From NCBI GenBank assembly GCA_913050325.1, contig CAJWZP010000006.1:35864-99863 (forward strand): a stretch of 64,000 bases of DNA. Reading direction: 5' to 3'. The stretch comes from an uncultured bacterium. GTDB taxonomy: Bacteria > Desulfobacterota_D > UBA1144. How positions within the stretch are numbered: position 1 is the first letter of the stretch; the number at the start of each line of letters is the position of its first letter. Positions 48,578-57,362 of this stretch are shown in pieces. A program made the translations under genes and the position numbers. The notes beneath the pieces were generated by a model. It was given only the letters and a program-made list of their open reading frames with translations. It searched no databases and was not told the DNA's origin.

Positions 48578-49807
48578 ATGTCGCCTATTATAATTTTAGA
48601 CGGTTTAGGTCTAAATAATGAAACTTTAGATAATTTCTTAACTGTGAAAATTGCAGATATTCCTTTGTTTGAAAGATTAATGATAATACTTGAATCGGAA
48701 GGTTTTAAGAATATTTATTTACTAACCGACAAAAAAATTAAAATTTCTAATAAAAACATAAAAAAACCGATAGGAATTAAATATATCAATAGTTCAGAGC
48801 TAAAGAATTTGGATCAAGATCTTTTGTGTTTTCAATCAAATGTTGTTATGAATAAAAAACAACTATCGAATTTAATAAATCATTTAAAAAATATAAATAC
48901 TTGTACAAATTTCAAATTTAATAATAAATTTTCTGGTGTTAGTTTCATTCATAATTCTAAACTGAAAGATATAGAGACCAATAATGTAGAAAATTCAAAA
49001 TTTAAAGATTTTAAATCGCTGAACTTAACAGATTCTCCAATATGCTTAGATGAAAGAGAAATTGATACAAACAATGGGCGTGATTTTCTTTTTAATCACA
49101 TAAGTAAGAACGTTAGTGGATGGGTTTCAAAGAATATAAATAGCAAAATATCAATACCTGTAAGCAAAATTTTAATAAAATTTAACATACATCCAAATAC
49201 AATTACTTTTTTTGTTGGATGTTTAGGAATTTCATGTGGATATTTTTATGCAACCAATAATCCATTTATCGGTGCTATCATCCTGCAACTATCAACTATT
49301 TTAGATAGATGTGATGGAGAAGTTGCAAGGATTAAATTAAAAGAATCTAAATTTGGGCAATGGTTTGATACTGCCCTAGATCAATTATCATACTTCTCTA
49401 TGTTTATAGGAATTGCAATTTGCTTAAACAATCCAAATTATTTTTCTTTATCTAATATAAATATTATTATTAAACAGTTTTCAATTATAAATGTATTACT
49501 ATATATAATTTTCATAACAACGGTATTGTTTTTTATGATAAGACGAACAAGTAATGGAAGTCTTGCTTATTATCCAGGTGAAGTGGATAAAAGGGTTCCT
49601 ATTAAAGAGAGGTCTTTTTTTTATAGAGTAATTTCTAAATATAGATTTATGCTAAAGAGAGAATTCTTTTCACCAGCTATGATATTTGGAAGTTTATTAG
49701 GTTATAAAGTTTTGGCCATAGTTACTTTAATTTTATTTATTTTTGGACTTTATCACCAAGTTTCGGATTATCTAGCACTTAAAGAGAGAACTGACATTAC
49801 TTATTAA
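48578..49807 (+). CDS. CDP-alcohol phosphatidyltransferase with N-terminal degenerate NTase-like domain
   Basis: A 409-residue protein. The C-terminal half has about six membrane helices and the full CDP-alcohol transferase signature, DGEVAR-x8-G-x3-D-x3-D, near residue 247. Before it, VSGWVSKNINSKISIPVSKIL resembles the linker of fused IPCT-DIPPS (di-inositol phosphate) enzymes. Residues 1 to about 150 keep some NTase-like secondary structure (IPLFERLMIILESEGFKNIYLL) but lack the GxGxR motif. It begins at the base after the upstream NTase stop, so the active NTase is a separate chain. Its end overlaps the MetS-like ORF by 11 bases. Confidence 0.8.
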   Translation: MSPIIILDGLGLNNETLDNFLTVKIADIPLFERLMIILESEGFKNIYLLTDKKIKISNKNIKKPIGIKYINSSELKNLDQDLLCFQSNVVMNKKQLSNLINHLKNINTCTNFKFNNKFSGVSFIHNSKLKDIETNNVENSKFKDFKSLNLTDSPICLDEREIDTNNGRDFLFNHISKNVSGWVSKNINSKISIPVSKILIKFNIHPNTITFFVGCLGISCGYFYATNNPFIGAIILQLSTILDRCDGEVARIKLKESKFGQWFDTALDQLSYFSMFIGIAICLNNPNYFSLSNINIIIKQFSIINVLLYIIFITTVLFFMIRRTSNGSLAYYPGEVDKRVPIKERSFFYRVISKYRFMLKREFFSPAMIFGSLLGYKVLAIVTLILFIFGLYHQVSDYLALKERTDITY

Positions 49808-49886
49808 ATTTTCTTATACAGAATATTATTAAAAAGCTAAAGGATAACCATGTAGCTGATAACATAAGAATAGAGCCTGTTTCCAT
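49797..49886 (-). CDS. MetS-like small subunit of NSS transporter
   Basis: A 29-residue ORF too short for usual gene calls. Its ATG overlaps the stop of the NSS transporter (TAATG), with GGAGAAAAG upstream. It has one membrane helix between an N-terminal METGSILML and a positive end IRKFNK. Size, position and the S-I-x-M...W...C pattern match the MetS (methionine/alanine importer small subunit) family, which accompanies bacterial NSS transporters and is needed for their activity in Corynebacterium. Confidence 0.65.
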   Translation of the reverse strand: METGSILMLSATWLSFSFLIIFCIRKFNK

Positions 49887-51400
49887 TAATCTTTTCTCCT
49901 AATTAATTTATATAAAAACAAAAATATAATAATTAAAATTCCTCTTGATAAAAGAGTCCAAAAATCATTTTTCAGAATAACAGATGAATCAGAAGTAATA
50001 TCTGAAAATATCCAAGATGAAAATAGAAATAGAAGAATGATTGGTAAAATATATTTAAAAATAAAATTAAAATAAGAAGGAATTTGAATTATGCTATTTC
50101 TATTAATTTCTTCAACGGCAGATTTAGGTGAAATATATTTATTGTACAAATGGACCTCAAAAATAGCGAGTACAACTAACATGATTGTACCTGCCCAAAA
50201 ATCAAATTCAGATAAAAAGTTTGGGAAAAAAACAATAAAATTAGAAAAAATAAAAACAGTTAAAATAACCAGGTTTACCGCCTTTTCTCTTTTCATACTA
50301 AGTTCTTCACTAAAAAAAGTTATTGCGGGTTGAATTATTCCAATTGATGATGTTATACCAGCAATGAATAAAAGAAAAAACCATATGAAACAAAGGAAGC
50401 TTCCATAGGGTAAACCATCAAAAATTGCAGGCATTGCTATAAATCCTATGCTAAAGGCACCTGAATTAGCAATTACAATAGCTCCGGATATTCCTAGGAA
50501 TGCTACAGCTGCAGGTATTACTATTGATCCACCAAAAACAACTTCAATTATTTCATTTAATGATGCTGATGTCAGTCCACTGAGTGCTATATCATCGGAA
50601 TCTTTTATGAATGATGCATATGTAACTATTGCACCAAAACCTAAACTTAAGGTAAAAAATACCTGCCCCGCTGCTGCAATCCATACTTTTGGCATGAGTA
50701 AATAACTTGTGTCAGGTTTCCATAAAAAGTTTAGTCCTTGAATAGCTGATGAGTTTTCAGTTTCAATAGTTAAAACATACGCAACTAATAAGATACTCAT
50801 TACGAGTAGAGTTGGCATTGCAATTTTTACAAATTTTTCAATACCAGAGGATATTCCTTTTCTTAATATAATATAGTTTATCAAAACAGTGACTAATAAA
50901 CATAGATATGAGAAAATTGATGGAATTTGAAATCCTAAGCTACTTATCTTTCCAAATCCTGTATAACTATTTAGAAAATTAGTAAAATAATTCATTTTAT
51001 CTGATGACAAATTCACATTGCTTTGGAGTTCAAACATTAAAGATTTTATTGAATAGCCTAAAGTCCAAGACTCAATATAAATATAATAAATAGAAACTAT
51101 TAGAGGTACCCAAACTCCCAGCAGGCATGATATTCTAACAAAGCTAGGAGTATTTAGCTTAGATGCAATTCCGTATGTTGTTCCCTTATTTAAATTCCCG
51201 CCTTTTCTACCAATACCCCATTCTATCCACATTAATGGAATACCTATTAAAAAAAAACAAATTAGATATGGAATTATAAAAGTTCCACCACCGTTACTAG
51301 CAGCTTGAACAGGAAATCTTAAAAAATTTCCTAATCCAATAGCATTACCTGCCATTGCAAGAATAAGCCCGTATTTGGTAGTCCAACTGTCTCGTATCAT
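49886..51400 (-). CDS. Sodium-dependent amino-acid transporter, NSS/SNF family
   Basis: A 504-residue carrier with about 12 helices. The Na+/substrate motif in TM1 is GNAIGLGNFLRFPVQAASNGGG, followed by YLICFFLIGIPLMWIEWGIGR, and QVFFTLSLGFGAIVTYASF in TM6, as in LeuT-type NSS proteins. It probably imports hydrophobic amino acids such as methionine or alanine with sodium, fitting marine life. A MetS-like microprotein gene is joined to its 3' end. It is divergent from dksA. Confidence 0.92.
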   Translation of the reverse strand: MIRDSWTTKYGLILAMAGNAIGLGNFLRFPVQAASNGGGTFIIPYLICFFLIGIPLMWIEWGIGRKGGNLNKGTTYGIASKLNTPSFVRISCLLGVWVPLIVSIYYIYIESWTLGYSIKSLMFELQSNVNLSSDKMNYFTNFLNSYTGFGKISSLGFQIPSIFSYLCLLVTVLINYIILRKGISSGIEKFVKIAMPTLLVMSILLVAYVLTIETENSSAIQGLNFLWKPDTSYLLMPKVWIAAAGQVFFTLSLGFGAIVTYASFIKDSDDIALSGLTSASLNEIIEVVFGGSIVIPAAVAFLGISGAIVIANSGAFSIGFIAMPAIFDGLPYGSFLCFIWFFLLFIAGITSSIGIIQPAITFFSEELSMKREKAVNLVILTVFIFSNFIVFFPNFLSEFDFWAGTIMLVVLAIFEVHLYNKYISPKSAVEEINRNSIIQIPSYFNFIFKYILPIILLFLFSSWIFSDITSDSSVILKNDFWTLLSRGILIIIFLFLYKLIRRKD

Positions 51401-51478
51401 TTATTATAAATTAACCTTGTATTCTTAATCTTGACAAATATTTTTATAAGATTATCTTTTAAATCTTGAGTTTTATAT

Positions 51479-51934
51479 ATGGTTAAGCAAATTAAGAAAA
51501 ATACTAAATTAGAAAAAAAATCTAAAGTGGTGTCAAAAAAAAGTTCAAAAGCAAATAAAAAGGCTCCTATTAAGAAAATTAGTGTCAAATTTCGTAGAGA
51601 AATGGAAAAAACATTAATGGATATGAGAAGAGAACTTCTAGAAGATATTAACAATACAATGAAAACTGAATCAAATCACCTTAAGTTTGATGTTGGGGAT
51701 TTTTATGACAATGCTAGTAGTGATAGAGAACGTGAACTATCATTATCTCTCAGCCAGAGAGATAGACAAAAATTAAATATGATTGAAGATGCATTAAAAA
51801 GATTAGAATCTAAAACATATGGCCAATGTTTAATGTGTAAAGACTTAATAGTCGAAGAAAGATTAAGAGCTATGCCCTTTACTATGTATTGTGTTATGTG
51901 TCTTGAGGAAGAAGAATCCAGTAATTCAGGTTAA
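51479..51934 (+). CDS. dksA: DksA/TraR zinc-finger regulator
   Basis: A 151-residue RNA polymerase secondary-channel factor. It has a Lys/Ser-rich N-terminal tail (about 35 residues), the coiled-coil part with LEDINNTMKTES and DNASSDRERELSLSLSQRDR, and the C4 zinc finger CLMC-x(17)-CVMC near residues 122-146. DksA works with ppGpp to adjust rRNA and amino-acid promoters. The acidic coiled-coil tip Asp pair should lie in DFYDNASSD. It overlaps mtnA tail to tail by 9 bases. Confidence 0.9.
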   Translation: MVKQIKKNTKLEKKSKVVSKKSSKANKKAPIKKISVKFRREMEKTLMDMRRELLEDINNTMKTESNHLKFDVGDFYDNASSDRERELSLSLSQRDRQKLNMIEDALKRLESKTYGQCLMCKDLIVEERLRAMPFTMYCVMCLEEEESSNSG

Positions 51935-52954
51935 TATTTTCTTAATTTTACTTTTATTTGGTTTATATATTATTCCTTTTTCAGTAATTATTCCCGTTAT
52001 TAAATTAGAAGGTGTAATGTCAAATGCTGGATTTTTTACATTTTTATGATTAGTAATTTTTTCATTATTTAAAAAAATAATTTCATTACTAGATCTTTCC
52101 TCAATAACAATTTCCTGACCATTTTTAGTATCTAAATCAAATGTTGACAATGGTGCAGCAACATAAAAAGGAATTTGATGATATAACGCAGAGATAGCTA
52201 ATTGATATGTACCTATTTTATTAGCAGTATCACCATTTGAAGCTATTCTATCTGCTCCAACAATTATGATATTAATTTTTTCTGTTTTTATTATATGAGC
52301 AGCCATGGAATCCGTTATTAGAAAGCATTTAATATTGTTTTTTCTTGCCTCCCAAGTTGTTAATCTTGATCCTTGATTCAAAGGTCTTGTTTCGGTTGCA
52401 AAAAGATTGATATTTTTTTTAATTTTATTTGATTTATTAATAATTCCGAAAGCTGTTCCTATACCCGTTGTTGCCAATGCTCCAGTATTACAATGGGTTA
52501 AAATATTATCATTATTTTTTATTAACCTAGAACCATTTTTTGAAATTAATTCAGAAACATTTTTTTCTTCATTGTATATTTTTTTAGATTCTTTTAGAAA
52601 TTTACCCTTAAGATCTAGAAGACTTTTAAATTCTTTATTTTTTAAAATCTTTAAAAACCTCTTAACAGCCCATTGTAAATTTACTGCTGTAGGTCTAGCT
52701 AAAATAATTTCATTTAATTTTTTTTCTAATAATTTATCTATATTATTTAAAGTTTTAAATTTTTCTGATGCTAAATAAGCTGCAAAAGCTCCTGCTACTC
52801 CAATTGCCGGAGCTCCTCTTACAGATAAATTCTTAATTGCTTTAATTACTGTTTTATAATCTTTTGTTCTAATATATTTAACTTTAAATGGCAATAATCT
52901 TTGGTCTAATATTATTACTTCTTTTTTATTGTTTATATTAATTGTTTTTGACAT
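51926..52954 (-). CDS. mtnA: S-methyl-5-thioribose-1-phosphate isomerase
   Basis: A 342-residue enzyme of the eIF2B-like fold that converts methylthioribose-1-P to methylthioribulose-1-P in methionine salvage. The catalytic cysteine is in THCNTGALATTGIGTAFG and the aspartate in VGADRIASNGDTANKIGTY; RGAPAIGVAGAF is near the N-terminus. No other salvage genes are adjacent. The start overlaps the prmA end by 17 bases. Confidence 0.93.
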   Translation of the reverse strand: MSKTININNKKEVIILDQRLLPFKVKYIRTKDYKTVIKAIKNLSVRGAPAIGVAGAFAAYLASEKFKTLNNIDKLLEKKLNEIILARPTAVNLQWAVKRFLKILKNKEFKSLLDLKGKFLKESKKIYNEEKNVSELISKNGSRLIKNNDNILTHCNTGALATTGIGTAFGIINKSNKIKKNINLFATETRPLNQGSRLTTWEARKNNIKCFLITDSMAAHIIKTEKINIIIVGADRIASNGDTANKIGTYQLAISALYHQIPFYVAAPLSTFDLDTKNGQEIVIEERSSNEIIFLNNEKITNHKNVKNPAFDITPSNLITGIITEKGIIYKPNKSKIKKILT

Positions 52955-53801
52955 TTTTAGATAAGCCTAATGATATCCATGATGAAAAATCATACATCAT
53001 ATTTATTGATAAATTATTTTTTTTAACATATGTATTAATATCATTAAAATCCTTGAACATAAAGCCTGAAATTATAAGATAACTAAAGTTATTTCTTAAA
53101 ATTTTTTCGATATTTTCAAAAATATATTCTTTAGAAATATTAATCATTATTAAATCATATTTAATACTATAATTTATATCCTTCGATAAAAAAATATTAT
53201 TAAAATTTTTAATATTATTAAATTCAAAATTTCTTTTTGTTTCTATTATAGCTCTTTCATCAATATCATATAAATAACTTTCAATATTAAACAGCTTATG
53301 CGCGGCTAATGATAAAATTCCTGAGCCACAACCTATATCTAAACTTTTTTCTGGAACAAAATTTAAATTCTTTAGTTTACATAAAATACTAATACAACCC
53401 TTAGTTGTAGAATGATGTCCAGTGCCAAAAGCTAATGAAGGGTTAATAATTATAGATTTAAAATTTTTATTTTTTGACCAGGGTGTAACTATTCTTAATT
53501 TACTATCAATTTCAACATCAACTAGATATTTTTTCCAATTATTTACTTCATTATTATTTAGCTCTTTTATCTCAGCATTTTTAATTTTGTAAACAAAATA
53601 GGAAGGTAATTTTTCGTCTATATTTAAATTATTAATTAATTCAATTAGGCTCGCATAATCCCTCTTATTTTTTGCATATAAACTAATTTGTACTCCTTCT
53701 TTTATGAAAAACTGTGCAACTATTATGTCTGATATCTCATTTATTAATGAAAGTGCGGGGTCAGATATTGCCTCTTTTATAATAAATTCTTTTAAAAACA
53801 A
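52938..53801 (-). CDS. prmA: Ribosomal protein L11 methyltransferase
   Basis: A 287-residue SAM enzyme. The C-terminal half holds PSLAFGTGHHSTTKGCI, the SAM motif LDIGCGSGILSLAA and LIMINISKEYI, the usual N[IL]-rich active-site area. The N-terminal domain is divergent and A/T-biased. It trimethylates L11 in E. coli. It comes directly after the BamD-like gene on the same strand. Confidence 0.9.
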   Translation of the reverse strand: MFLKEFIIKEAISDPALSLINEISDIIVAQFFIKEGVQISLYAKNKRDYASLIELINNLNIDEKLPSYFVYKIKNAEIKELNNNEVNNWKKYLVDVEIDSKLRIVTPWSKNKNFKSIIINPSLAFGTGHHSTTKGCISILCKLKNLNFVPEKSLDIGCGSGILSLAAHKLFNIESYLYDIDERAIIETKRNFEFNNIKNFNNIFLSKDINYSIKYDLIMINISKEYIFENIEKILRNNFSYLIISGFMFKDFNDINTYVKKNNLSINMMYDFSSWISLGLSKNVKNN

Positions 53802-53802
53802 C

Positions 53803-54570
53803 TTAATATAATATCTTTTTTAATTCTTCGATATAATCCTTTTGATTTGGAAAATTTATTTGATATTCATTTATTAATGAAATTTTATCTGCTTTTGAAT
53901 CAAGCATAAAAGTTGATAATAATTTTATATATTGTGCTTTTGGATTAACTTCAATCAAATCTTTGATACTTTTTTCCGCCTCAGTAATCCTCTTAAGTGC
54001 TGAAATATAGGAGTTTTTATTTATATAAAATTCTGCAATATATAAAGTTCTTTCTAATAATAATTTTTTAGCTTTTGAATTAATATTCTTAATCTGGTCT
54101 ATATATTTAGATGACTTTACATCATCTCCTAAATTATTATTTATTTCAATAATTTTAATTGCAGGATCAATATCTTTATCTTCAGATTTTAATAATTTTT
54201 CATATGATTTAATAATTTTATAAACTGCATAATTTCTTTTACTATGTGTAGGTTGTTCTTCAATAAATAATTCATAATCTGAAATAGCATCATAATAATC
54301 TTTTGTTCTGTATGAAACATCAGCATTAATTAAATTTACTTCTCTAGTATAATCTGAATATGGAAATCTAACTTGAAGAGTCAAAACCAGATCTTCAATA
54401 TATTTATATCTTGGTCCCCCAAAAATATAAAAAGTTTTTCCTTTTTGAAGTTCTGTTTGTATTGCATTATATATTGATAAATCATCTCCTTGCATTAATT
54501 TAGAAGTTTTATTGGCGCATGATGCACTGAGCATGAGAATCAAAAGATATAAAATAAATCTTCTTTTCAT
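53803..54570 (-). CDS. bamD: BamD-like outer-membrane assembly lipoprotein
   Basis: A 255-residue lipoprotein: signal peptide with lipobox LSASC (Cys18), then TPR-like helices. FPYSDYTREVNLINADVSYRTKDYYDAISDYELFIEEQPTH matches the BamD/YfiO pattern. In the Bam complex it recruits BamA and folds beta-barrel proteins. The later part is more divergent than in E. coli BamD. It is divergent from obg, with about 40 bases between starts. Confidence 0.82.
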   Translation of the reverse strand: MKRRFILYLLILMLSASCANKTSKLMQGDDLSIYNAIQTELQKGKTFYIFGGPRYKYIEDLVLTLQVRFPYSDYTREVNLINADVSYRTKDYYDAISDYELFIEEQPTHSKRNYAVYKIIKSYEKLLKSEDKDIDPAIKIIEINNNLGDDVKSSKYIDQIKNINSKAKKLLLERTLYIAEFYINKNSYISALKRITEAEKSIKDLIEVNPKAQYIKLLSTFMLDSKADKISLINEYQINFPNQKDYIEELKKILY

Positions 54571-54610
54571 AAATGCTATAATATTTGCGCTGAGGTTAAA
54601 GTCAAGAAAA

Positions 54611-55594
54611 TTGAGTGATTATATAGACGAAATAAAAATATCCATATCATCTGGTAATGGTGGTAACGGCTCTACTTCGTTCCGTAGAGAAAAATTTGTT
54701 CCTTTTGGTGGTCCTGATGGAGGTAATGGTGGTAATGGTGGAAACGTCTATGTGGTTGGAAACGTTAATTTAAATTCATTTCGAGATTTAACACAAAAGA
54801 GATTATTTAAAGCTAAAAATGGTGTTAATGGTAAAGGTTCAAATAAAAATGGTAAAAATGGAGAAGATGTAATAATACCAGTTCCACTAGGTACCCAAAT
54901 ATTTAATATTGAAACTAAAGAATTAATTGTTGACGTAAAAGAAAATAAGATTATGTATTTGATTGCTGAAGGTGGTAAAGGTGGTTTAGGGAATTCAAAT
55001 TTTAAGACTTCAAAAAATCAAGCACCAAGAAAATCTACACAAGGTAAAAAAGGCAAAAAAATAAATCTTTTTTTAAATTTAAAATCTCTCTCAGATATAG
55101 GGATAGTTGGCTTTCCAAATGTTGGTAAATCGTCTCTTATCTCTTTAATAACAAATTCAAAAGCTGAAGTTGGAGACTATGATTTTACAACTCTATCCCC
55201 TAATTTAGGTGTAATTAAGACCTTAAAAAAAGACTACTTAATTGCAGATATACCTGGAATTGTTAAAGGTGCCTCTAAAGGAAAAGGTTTGGGTTTAAAA
55301 TTTTTAAAACATATTGAAAGATCAGGTGGACTGATCATTGTTTTAGATAGCTCATGTGAAAGTTATGAAATGCTTATTCAGCAATTTAATAACCTACTAG
55401 ATGAAATGAATACTTATTCAGTTAGTTTATCTAAGAGAATTAAATTAATTATTAATAATAAATTCGATTTATGTAAATTTAAAAACCAACTGAATGAAAA
55501 AAAGATATCAAAAAGTATAAATCAAATTAACTTCAGCTGTATTGTTCATACTAAAAAAGAGCTAGAAAATTTGAAAGAAACTTTACTTTCCTAA
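54611..55594 (+). CDS. obg: GTPase ObgE
   Basis: A 327-residue ribosome-assembly GTPase. The glycine-rich Obg domain is at residues 1-160 (ISSGNGGNGSTSFRREKF, GGPDGGNGGNGGNVY, EGGKGGLGNSNF), and the G domain follows with GFPNVGKSSLI, TLSPNLGVI, DIPGIVKGASKGKGLG and the NKFD base-recognition motif. The start is taken as TTG at 54611 (MSDYIDEIKIS); the longer upstream reading is not conserved and overlaps bamD. rpmA and rplU, its usual partners, are absent. Confidence 0.95.
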   Translation: MSDYIDEIKISISSGNGGNGSTSFRREKFVPFGGPDGGNGGNGGNVYVVGNVNLNSFRDLTQKRLFKAKNGVNGKGSNKNGKNGEDVIIPVPLGTQIFNIETKELIVDVKENKIMYLIAEGGKGGLGNSNFKTSKNQAPRKSTQGKKGKKINLFLNLKSLSDIGIVGFPNVGKSSLISLITNSKAEVGDYDFTTLSPNLGVIKTLKKDYLIADIPGIVKGASKGKGLGLKFLKHIERSGGLIIVLDSSCESYEMLIQQFNNLLDEMNTYSVSLSKRIKLIINNKFDLCKFKNQLNEKKISKSINQINFSCIVHTKKELENLKETLLS

Positions 55595-56362
55595 TAGTTC
55601 TTTTAGTTTATTTACTCTTTCATTTGACTTCATAAGATATTCACCAATTAAAAAATTATTAATACCCGAATGATTTAATTTATATAGATCTTCTTTTGAA
55701 AGTATCCCACTTTCGCTAACTAACAATTTATTATTAGGAACTAAATCAATAAATTTTAAAACATTTGAACTATCAACAGAAAAATTTTCTAAATTTCTAT
55801 TATTTATTCCAAAAATATTAATATTTGCATTTAAGCCTTTTTCTAAATCGCTTTTATCGTGCACTTCGTATAAAACTTCTAATTCTAGGTCATTTGCTAA
55901 ATTAACTAAAGAATTTAACTTACTATATTCAAGTGTTTTACCGATTAATAAAATTGCATCAGCACCATAAAATTTAGATTGATATATCTGATATTCATCT
56001 AAAATAAAATCTTTTCTAAGTAGTGGTATATCAACAACTGTTCTGATTGCAGTTAAATAGTCTAATTTACCACCAAAGTATTTTTCATCCGTTAAAATAG
56101 AAATTGCTGATGCTCCACCATCGAAGTAATCCATAGCAATTTTAAGTGGTTGAAAATCATCTGAGATGATACCTTTTGAAGGTGACTGCCTTTTTATTTC
56201 TGCAATAATTCCTATTTCAGATTTAGAAAGTGTCTCGAATAAACTTCTTTTAACAAGTTTCTTTTCGCTAATTCCTTTAATTAAATCATTAATAGGATAA
56301 GACTTTTTAAAATTTTCTACTTCAATTTTTTTATTATCTAAAATTTCTTCTAATATATTCAT
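55583..56362 (-). CDS. trpC: Indole-3-glycerol phosphate synthase
   Basis: A 259-residue TIM-barrel enzyme of tryptophan synthesis. It has IIAEIKRQSPSKGIIS, YFDGGASAISILTDEKYFGG, PLLRKDFILDEYQIYQS and FGINNRNLENF. The ATG at 56362 is one base after the trpD stop; a GTG three codons upstream is also possible. It ends the ribBA-ribH-nusB-trpD-trpC operon and overlaps obg tail to tail by 12 bases. Confidence 0.95.
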   Translation of the reverse strand: MNILEEILDNKKIEVENFKKSYPINDLIKGISEKKLVKRSLFETLSKSEIGIIAEIKRQSPSKGIISDDFQPLKIAMDYFDGGASAISILTDEKYFGGKLDYLTAIRTVVDIPLLRKDFILDEYQIYQSKFYGADAILLIGKTLEYSKLNSLVNLANDLELEVLYEVHDKSDLEKGLNANINIFGINNRNLENFSVDSSNVLKFIDLVPNNKLLVSESGILSKEDLYKLNHSGINNFLIGEYLMKSNERVNKLKELLGK

Positions 56363-56363
56363 A

Positions 56364-57362
56364 TTATTCACAAATAGACTTTAAATTCTCATGAATTAAC
56401 CCCGAATCAATCGAGTCTTCAATAAAACGAAAACTCTCCATCAAAGATAATTTATTATTATATAGATAATATGCAGCGCCTGAATTAAGGATACAAATAT
56501 CTCTTCTTTCATCTCGAATTGAACCATCAATAATACCAAAAAAAGTATTTTTAGAATCTTCAACATTATTAATAACAAGGTTTTCTAATTTACCGAGCTT
56601 AAAACCATATTCTCTAGGATCAAATATATATTTAGTAACTTTATTGTTCTTTAGTTCAACTACTTGAGTTTTATCGCATATTGATATTTCATCCATGCCA
56701 TCAAAACTATGAACTACCATTGCCGCTTTAAGACCTTGAAGCTTTAAAACATTTATAATTGGATCTAATAAATCCATTTCATACACGCCTAACAACTGAT
56801 ATTTTGGTCTCAAAGGATTAATTAGAGGGCCTAAAATATTAAAAATTGTTCTAGTAGAAATTGATTTCCTAATATTTGCAACATTCTTCATAGATTTATG
56901 AAAATTTGGCGCAAAAAGAAAAGATATATTCTTTTTTTCTATATTAGATATAGCATTTACTAAATCATCATCAAAATTAAATCCTATTGATTCAAATAGG
57001 TCAGCACTACCTACCTTGCTCGAAACAGACCTGTTTCCATGTTTTGCAACTTTAACTTTAAGGCCAGCTAAGATTAAAGAAGAAATGGTTGAAACATTTA
57101 TTGTTGATTTAGAATCTCCCCCGGTACCACATAAGTCTATAATTTTTTTATCATGATTTATAGCATCTATAGATTTTAAAAGACATTCAGATGCAAAAAA
57201 AATTTCATCAGGTGACGGTTTTTTTATTTTTAAAGCAATTAAAATTGCAGAAGCATACAATGGGTCTAAATTACCCGACATTAGTTCTGAAAAAAAATAA
57301 TTTACCTCTTCTTCTATTAAATTTTCCTTGTTACACAATTTTTCTAAAATTTCAGTCTTCAT
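56364..57362 (-). CDS. trpD: Anthranilate phosphoribosyltransferase
   Basis: A 332-residue class III phosphoribosyltransferase. It has the PRPP motif DLCGTGGDSKSTINVST, KHGNRSVSSKVGSADLFE and the anthranilate-binding NVANIRKSISTRTIFNILGPLINP. Its ATG overlaps the nusB stop (ATGA). trpE and trpG are not in the window. Confidence 0.95.
   Translation of the reverse strand: MKTEILEKLCNKENLIEEEVNYFFSELMSGNLDPLYASAILIALKIKKPSPDEIFFASECLLKSIDAINHDKKIIDLCGTGGDSKSTINVSTISSLILAGLKVKVAKHGNRSVSSKVGSADLFESIGFNFDDDLVNAISNIEKKNISFLFAPNFHKSMKNVANIRKSISTRTIFNILGPLINPLRPKYQLLGVYEMDLLDPIINVLKLQGLKAAMVVHSFDGMDEISICDKTQVVELKNNKVTKYIFDPREYGFKLGKLENLVINNVEDSKNTFFGIIDGSIRDERRDICILNSGAAYYLYNNKLSLMESFRFIEDSIDSGLIHENLKSICE

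Noticed and set aside
48578..49807. Sequencing frameshift splitting one IPCT-DIPPS fusion
   Set aside because: The first gene has a complete NTase with its own C-terminus, and the second begins cleanly with an additional decayed NTase-like region, so a frameshift does not explain the pair.
54512..54610. Longer Obg reading that overlaps the start of bamD
   Set aside because: The added residues are antisense to the bamD signal peptide and not conserved in Obg.
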